The position numbers were made by a program, and so were the translations under genes. A stretch of 6,873 nucleotides of DNA from an uncultured Dysosmobacter sp. (lineage in GTDB: Bacteria > Bacillota > Clostridia > Oscillospirales > Oscillospiraceae): assembly GCA_934597465.1 (NCBI GenBank), contig CAKTSC010000072.1, forward strand, positions 1 through 6,873. Reading direction: 5' to 3'. The notes under the pieces are model-generated. The model had not been told where the DNA came from. It worked only from the letters and a program-made list of their open reading frames with translations, and did not search any database. Each line of letters begins with the position of its first letter. The first letter of the stretch is position 1. Shown here piece after piece: positions 4,927 through 6,873 of this stretch.

Positions 4927-6426
4927 TCAGTCCTGGGGCTTCATGGTGGGGAAGAGGATGACCTCCCGGATGGTATCCGTGCCGGTGAAGAGCATCACGG
5001 CCCGGTCGATGCCCATGCCCATGCCGCCGGTGGGGGGCATGCCGTACTCCATGGCGGTGAGGAAGTCCTCATCCAGCATCTCGGTCTCGTCGTCGCCCCG
5101 CTCCCGCTGCTCGGCCTGCTTCTCAAAGCGCTGCCGCTGGTCGATGGGGTCGTTGAGCTCGGAGTAGGCGTTGCCCATCTCGCTGCGGCAGATGAAGAAC
5201 TCGAAGCGCTCGGTGAGCCGGTGGTCGGCCGGGCTGCGCTTGGTGAGGGGGCTCACCTCCACGGGATACATGGTGATGAAGGTGGGCTGCACCAGATGCT
5301 CCTCCACCCGCTGGTCGAAGCAGGCGTAGAGGGCGTTGCCCCAGGTCTTCTCGGCGGCATCCGCCAGCTCCACGCCCTTGGCCTTGGCTGCGGCCACGGC
5401 CTCGGCGTCGTCGGAGATGGCGTCAAAGTCGATGCCCACATACTTTCTGACGGCCTCCACCATGGTCATGCGGGGCCAGCCGGGGGAAAGATCGATCTTC
5501 TCCCCCATCCACTCCAGCTCGTAGGTGCCGAGGTACTTCTGGGCGAAGGTAGTATACACGCCCTCGGCGATATCCATCATGGTGTGGAAGTCGGCGTAGG
5601 CCTGATAGAGCTCCACGGTGGTGAACTCCGGGTTGTGCTTGGGATCCATGCCCTCGTTGCGGAAGATCCGGCCGATCTCATAGACTCTGTCCATGCCGCC
5701 CACGATGAGCCGCTTCAGGGGCAGCTCCGTGGCGATGCGCATGTACATGTCGATATCCAGGGTGTTGTGGTGGGTGATGAAGGGCCGGGCGGCGGCGCCG
5801 CCGGCGATGGTGTTCAGCACCGGGGTCTCCACCTCGATGTAGCCCATGCCGTCCAGGTAATCCCGCAGATGCTTGATGAACTGGGAGCGGATGACGAAGT
5901 TCCGCTTCACCTCGGGATTGACGATCAGGTCCACATAGCGCTGGCGGAAGCGCAGCTCCTTGTCCTGCAGGCCGTGGAACTTCTCCGGCAGGGGCAGCAG
6001 GGACTTCGAGAGCAGGATGATGTTACGGGCCCGGACGCTCATCTCCCCCCGCTGGGTGCGGAAGACCTCGCCCTCGATGCCCACGATGTCGCCGATGTCG
6101 AACTTCTTGAACTTCTGATAGACTTCCTCGTCCATCTCGTCCTGGCGGGCGTAGAGCTGGATGCGGCCATCCCGGTCCTGCAGGTCGCAGAAGCTGACCT
6201 TGCCCATGCCGCGCTTGCTCATGAGACGGCCGGCCACCTTCACGGCCTTGCCCTCCATGGCGTCAAAGTTGTCCTTGATCTGCTGGGAGGTGGCGTCCCA
6301 GTCAAAGCGGGTGATCTCAAAGGGATCCTGGCCCTCCTGCTGCAGGGCGGCCAGCTTCTCCCGGCGGATGCGGGTCTGCTCGGAAAGGCTCAGCTCCGGC
6401 TGGGCCTGGTTGTTCTTCTCAGCCAT
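4927..6426 (-). CDS. lysS: Lysyl-tRNA synthetase, class II
   Basis: This cytoplasmic enzyme activates lysine with ATP and charges tRNA-Lys. The 499-residue protein is full length for bacterial LysRS. A basic N-terminal helix (about 1-50) leads into the OB-fold anticodon-binding domain (about 60-140; VKVAGRLMSKRGMGKVSF). The class II catalytic core follows: motif 1 around 175-204 (ending in GYIEVETPVL), motif 2 around 254-272 (FRNEGMDPKHNPEFTTVE) and motif 3 around 468-481 (GMGMGIDRAVMLFTG). No key motif is missing. The ATG at 6424-6426 has an AAGGAG site 7 bases upstream that overlaps the greA stop codon, so translation is probably coupled to greA. There is no room for its own promoter or a T-box leader in the 11-base gap; any lysine-responsive control would have to lie upstream of greA, outside the window. 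The class II motifs rule out the unrelated class I LysRS. Confidence 0.98.
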   Translation of the reverse strand: MAEKNNQAQPELSLSEQTRIRREKLAALQQEGQDPFEITRFDWDATSQQIKDNFDAMEGKAVKVAGRLMSKRGMGKVSFCDLQDRDGRIQLYARQDEMDEEVYQKFKKFDIGDIVGIEGEVFRTQRGEMSVRARNIILLSKSLLPLPEKFHGLQDKELRFRQRYVDLIVNPEVKRNFVIRSQFIKHLRDYLDGMGYIEVETPVLNTIAGGAAARPFITHHNTLDIDMYMRIATELPLKRLIVGGMDRVYEIGRIFRNEGMDPKHNPEFTTVELYQAYADFHTMMDIAEGVYTTFAQKYLGTYELEWMGEKIDLSPGWPRMTMVEAVRKYVGIDFDAISDDAEAVAAAKAKGVELADAAEKTWGNALYACFDQRVEEHLVQPTFITMYPVEVSPLTKRSPADHRLTERFEFFICRSEMGNAYSELNDPIDQRQRFEKQAEQRERGDDETEMLDEDFLTAMEYGMPPTGGMGMGIDRAVMLFTGTDTIREVILFPTMKPQD

Positions 6427-6433
6427 CTCTCTT

Positions 6434-6439
6434 CTCCTT
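6434..6439 (-). promoter_or_regulatory. lysS ribosome binding site overlapping the greA stop codon
   Basis: On the minus strand AAGGAG lies 7 bases before the lysS ATG, and its first two A residues are the last two bases of the greA TAA stop. This favours termination-reinitiation coupling of lysS to greA (inference). Confidence 0.8.
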
Positions 6440-6873
6440 AGCGCTCGATCTTCTTCACCCGGTAGACGAGGGCGCCCATGGGAGCCTCCACCGTCACCTC
6501 GTCGCCCTCCTGGGCGCCGATGAGAGCCTTGCCGAAGGGGGACTCCTCGGAGAAGACCTTGTGCATGGGATCGGCCTCCTGGGAGCCCACGATCCTGCAG
6601 GTCATCTCGTTGCCCTTGGCATCCTCCACCGTCACGGTGCAGCCGATGGCGATGACGTTGCTGGGGCTGTCGCTCTCGTCCACGATGACCACGTGCTGCA
6701 GCACTTCCTCCAGCTCCGCGATGCGGGAGTAGAGCTTGCCCTGCTCGTTCTTGGCCTCGTCATACTCGCTGTTTTCGGAGAGGTCGCCGAAACCGCGGGC
6801 CACCTTGATCTGCTCCGCCACCTCGTCCGAGCGGGTGGTCTTCAAATAGTTCAGCTCCTGGCTCAGCTCGTCA
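6438..6873 (-). CDS. greA: Transcription elongation factor GreA (5' end cut off by window edge)
   Basis: GreA enters the secondary channel of backtracked RNA polymerase and stimulates cleavage of the 3' end of the nascent RNA so that elongation can resume. 144 residues are visible before the TAA stop. The N-terminal coiled coil carries the hallmark GDLSENSEYDEAK stretch, with the two tip acidic residues (D and E of GDLSE) at visible residues 30 and 33; family knowledge says these coordinate the catalytic Mg2+. The rest is the C-terminal FKBP-like domain (FSEESPFGKALIGAQEGDEV, then a final VKKIER). GreA is normally about 155-160 residues, so roughly a dozen N-terminal residues lie beyond the right edge. 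A TTG codon at 6845 could be read as a start, but the frame stays open to the edge with GreA-like sequence (ELSQELNYLK), so I reject it as the start. It is followed by lysS after 11 bases, implying co-transcription. Confidence 0.97.
   Translation of the reverse strand, partial: DELSQELNYLKTTRSDEVAEQIKVARGFGDLSENSEYDEAKNEQGKLYSRIAELEEVLQHVVIVDESDSPSNVIAIGCTVTVEDAKGNEMTCRIVGSQEADPMHKVFSEESPFGKALIGAQEGDEVTVEAPMGALVYRVKKIER

Noticed and set aside
4900..4940. Possible promoter near the lysS stop (CTGACA resembling a -35 box)
   Set aside because: No plausible -10 hexamer is found about 17 bases downstream; the following sequence is GC-rich hairpin.
2971..5167. Long plus-strand open frames of 351 and 409 codons opposite corA and tatD
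   Set aside because: Both span gene junctions of well-supported minus-strand genes and have low-complexity compositions typical of GC-rich antisense frames. No family motifs are visible.
6427..6437. T-box or lysine riboswitch before lysS
   Set aside because: Only 11 bases separate greA and lysS; there is no room for a leader in this window.
4924..6441. 505-codon open frame on the plus strand opposite lysS
   Set aside because: It is a codon-aligned antisense shadow of a complete, highly conserved lysS. Its His/Leu/Gly/Val-rich composition mirrors the complementary codons, and high GC removes stop codons. No protein family is recognisable.
6438..6845. TTG at 6845 as the greA start, giving a 135-residue protein
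   Set aside because: The frame continues upstream with GreA-like N-terminal helix sequence to the window edge, so the gene is merely cut by the edge.
1..6873. Mobile element, CRISPR array, toxin-antitoxin or defence system
   Set aside because: No transposase, integrase, terminal inverted repeats, spaced direct repeats or small paired genes are visible; all seven genes are recognisable housekeeping families with similar base composition.

Overview
This is an ordinary-looking stretch of chromosome from a GC-rich, low-oxygen-gut type Firmicute, most likely a Clostridia member of the Oscillospiraceae/Ruminococcaceae kind. That placement is an inference from three things: the high GC content (judged by eye, well over 60%), strong AGGAGG-type ribosome binding sites, and the adjacency of dprA to topA and of greA to lysS, which is typical of Firmicutes.

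All seven genes lie on the minus strand, so they are transcribed from the right edge to the left. In transcription order they are: greA (transcript cleavage factor, its first dozen or so codons cut off by the right edge), lysS (class II lysyl-tRNA synthetase), a TatD-family metallohydrolase, corA (Mg2+/divalent cation channel), a SpoU/TrmH-family RNA 2'-O-methyltransferase, dprA (DNA processing protein A), and topA (DNA topoisomerase I, cut off by the left edge just after its catalytic tyrosine region).

The gaps between genes are 11, 77, 34, 31, 10 and 36 bases. No stretch of 300 bases lacks a gene. I see no tRNA, rRNA, mobile element, CRISPR array, riboswitch or U-tract terminator, and no convincing promoter, so one long polycistronic unit is plausible. 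Functionally it is a mixed housekeeping unit: transcription elongation (GreA), tRNA charging (LysS), rRNA or tRNA modification (SpoU), DNA topology and single-strand DNA handling (TopA, DprA), a nuclease-type hydrolase (TatD) and magnesium supply (CorA).

The one pattern not explained by the genes is a short GC-rich hairpin at each of the five junctions from lysS/tatD to dprA/topA. At four of them it lies within 0 to 6 bases upstream of the next gene's Shine-Dalgarno, and at lysS/tatD a second small hairpin overlaps that site. These may tune translation or mRNA processing, but short hairpins are also common by chance in such GC-rich DNA. I found no evidence of a previously undescribed system; all seven proteins belong to well-known families.
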